Origin: Chara braunii
Lineage: Eukaryota; Streptophyta; Charophyceae; Charales; Characeae
DNA length: 40,349 nucleotides
Reading direction: 5' to 3'
NCBI GenBank assembly: GCA_003427395.1
Contig: BFEA01000535.1
Location: forward strand, 2,063-42,411
Of this stretch, positions 40,319 through 40,349 are shown in pieces. The translations under genes and the position numbers were made by a program. The first letter of the stretch is position 1, and each line of letters begins with the position of its first letter. The notes below the pieces were generated by a model. That model worked only from the letters and a program-made list of their open reading frames with translations. It had not been told where the DNA came from and ran no database searches.

Positions 40319-40349
<31 letters not shown>
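40319..40349 (+). repeat. (CT)n microsatellite cut by the window edge
   Basis: CT units run to the last base of the window, so the full length is unknown. Confidence 0.98.

Overview
The window reads as transposon-rich nuclear DNA of a streptophyte (green plant lineage), and no prokaryotic features were seen. The reasons are Ty3/gypsy and LINE retroelements with plant-type domains, a canonical GT-AG intron behind a TATA box, abundant microsatellites, long purine tracts, small inverted-repeat elements and assembly Ns. The style of the retroelement families recalls charophyte algae such as Chara. That is an inference from memory of family style and not a database result.

Layout. 1-7056 (minus): a nearly full-length but broken LINE with a two-part ORF1 (zinc knuckle) and an ORF2 (endonuclease, reverse transcriptase, zf-RVT-like C-terminus) that runs off the left edge. 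7057-8710: non-coding spacer with three small repeat pairs. 8711-13401 (plus): decayed Ty3/gypsy element G1 (gag with RGG-like tract, protease, RT, RNase H, integrase), followed by a repeat-rich tail. 14433-15071: about 640 bases of nearly pure purine. 15380-15455: a 35-bp-arm hairpin. 16625-17916: the only good candidate for a host gene (TATA box, 5'-UTR intron, 148-codon ORF of unknown function). 18366-20145 (plus): a 5'-truncated second copy of the same LINE family, followed by an 830-base gap. 21500-25180: non-coding, with a fold-back element, a G-box-bearing GC hairpin, a gypsy LTR fragment and microsatellites. 25185-35590: two Ty3/gypsy elements of one family, G2 (minus) and G3 (plus), fused head to head with their 3' LTRs facing outward, forming a 10.4-kb imperfect inverted repeat. 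35591-40349: non-coding, dominated by a diverged 1.25-kb tandem duplication and by two further copies of the small inverted-repeat element.

How the parts relate. Nothing here forms an operon or a pathway. The retroelements carry the parts of their own replication cycles, but every copy is interrupted, so none looks autonomous. The patterns most worth a second look are the all-transition stop codons of G1, the head-to-head G2/G3 structure, the nested fold-back element, the 15.4-kb hairpin and the intron-bearing small gene. I found no clear sign of a wholly new molecular system.
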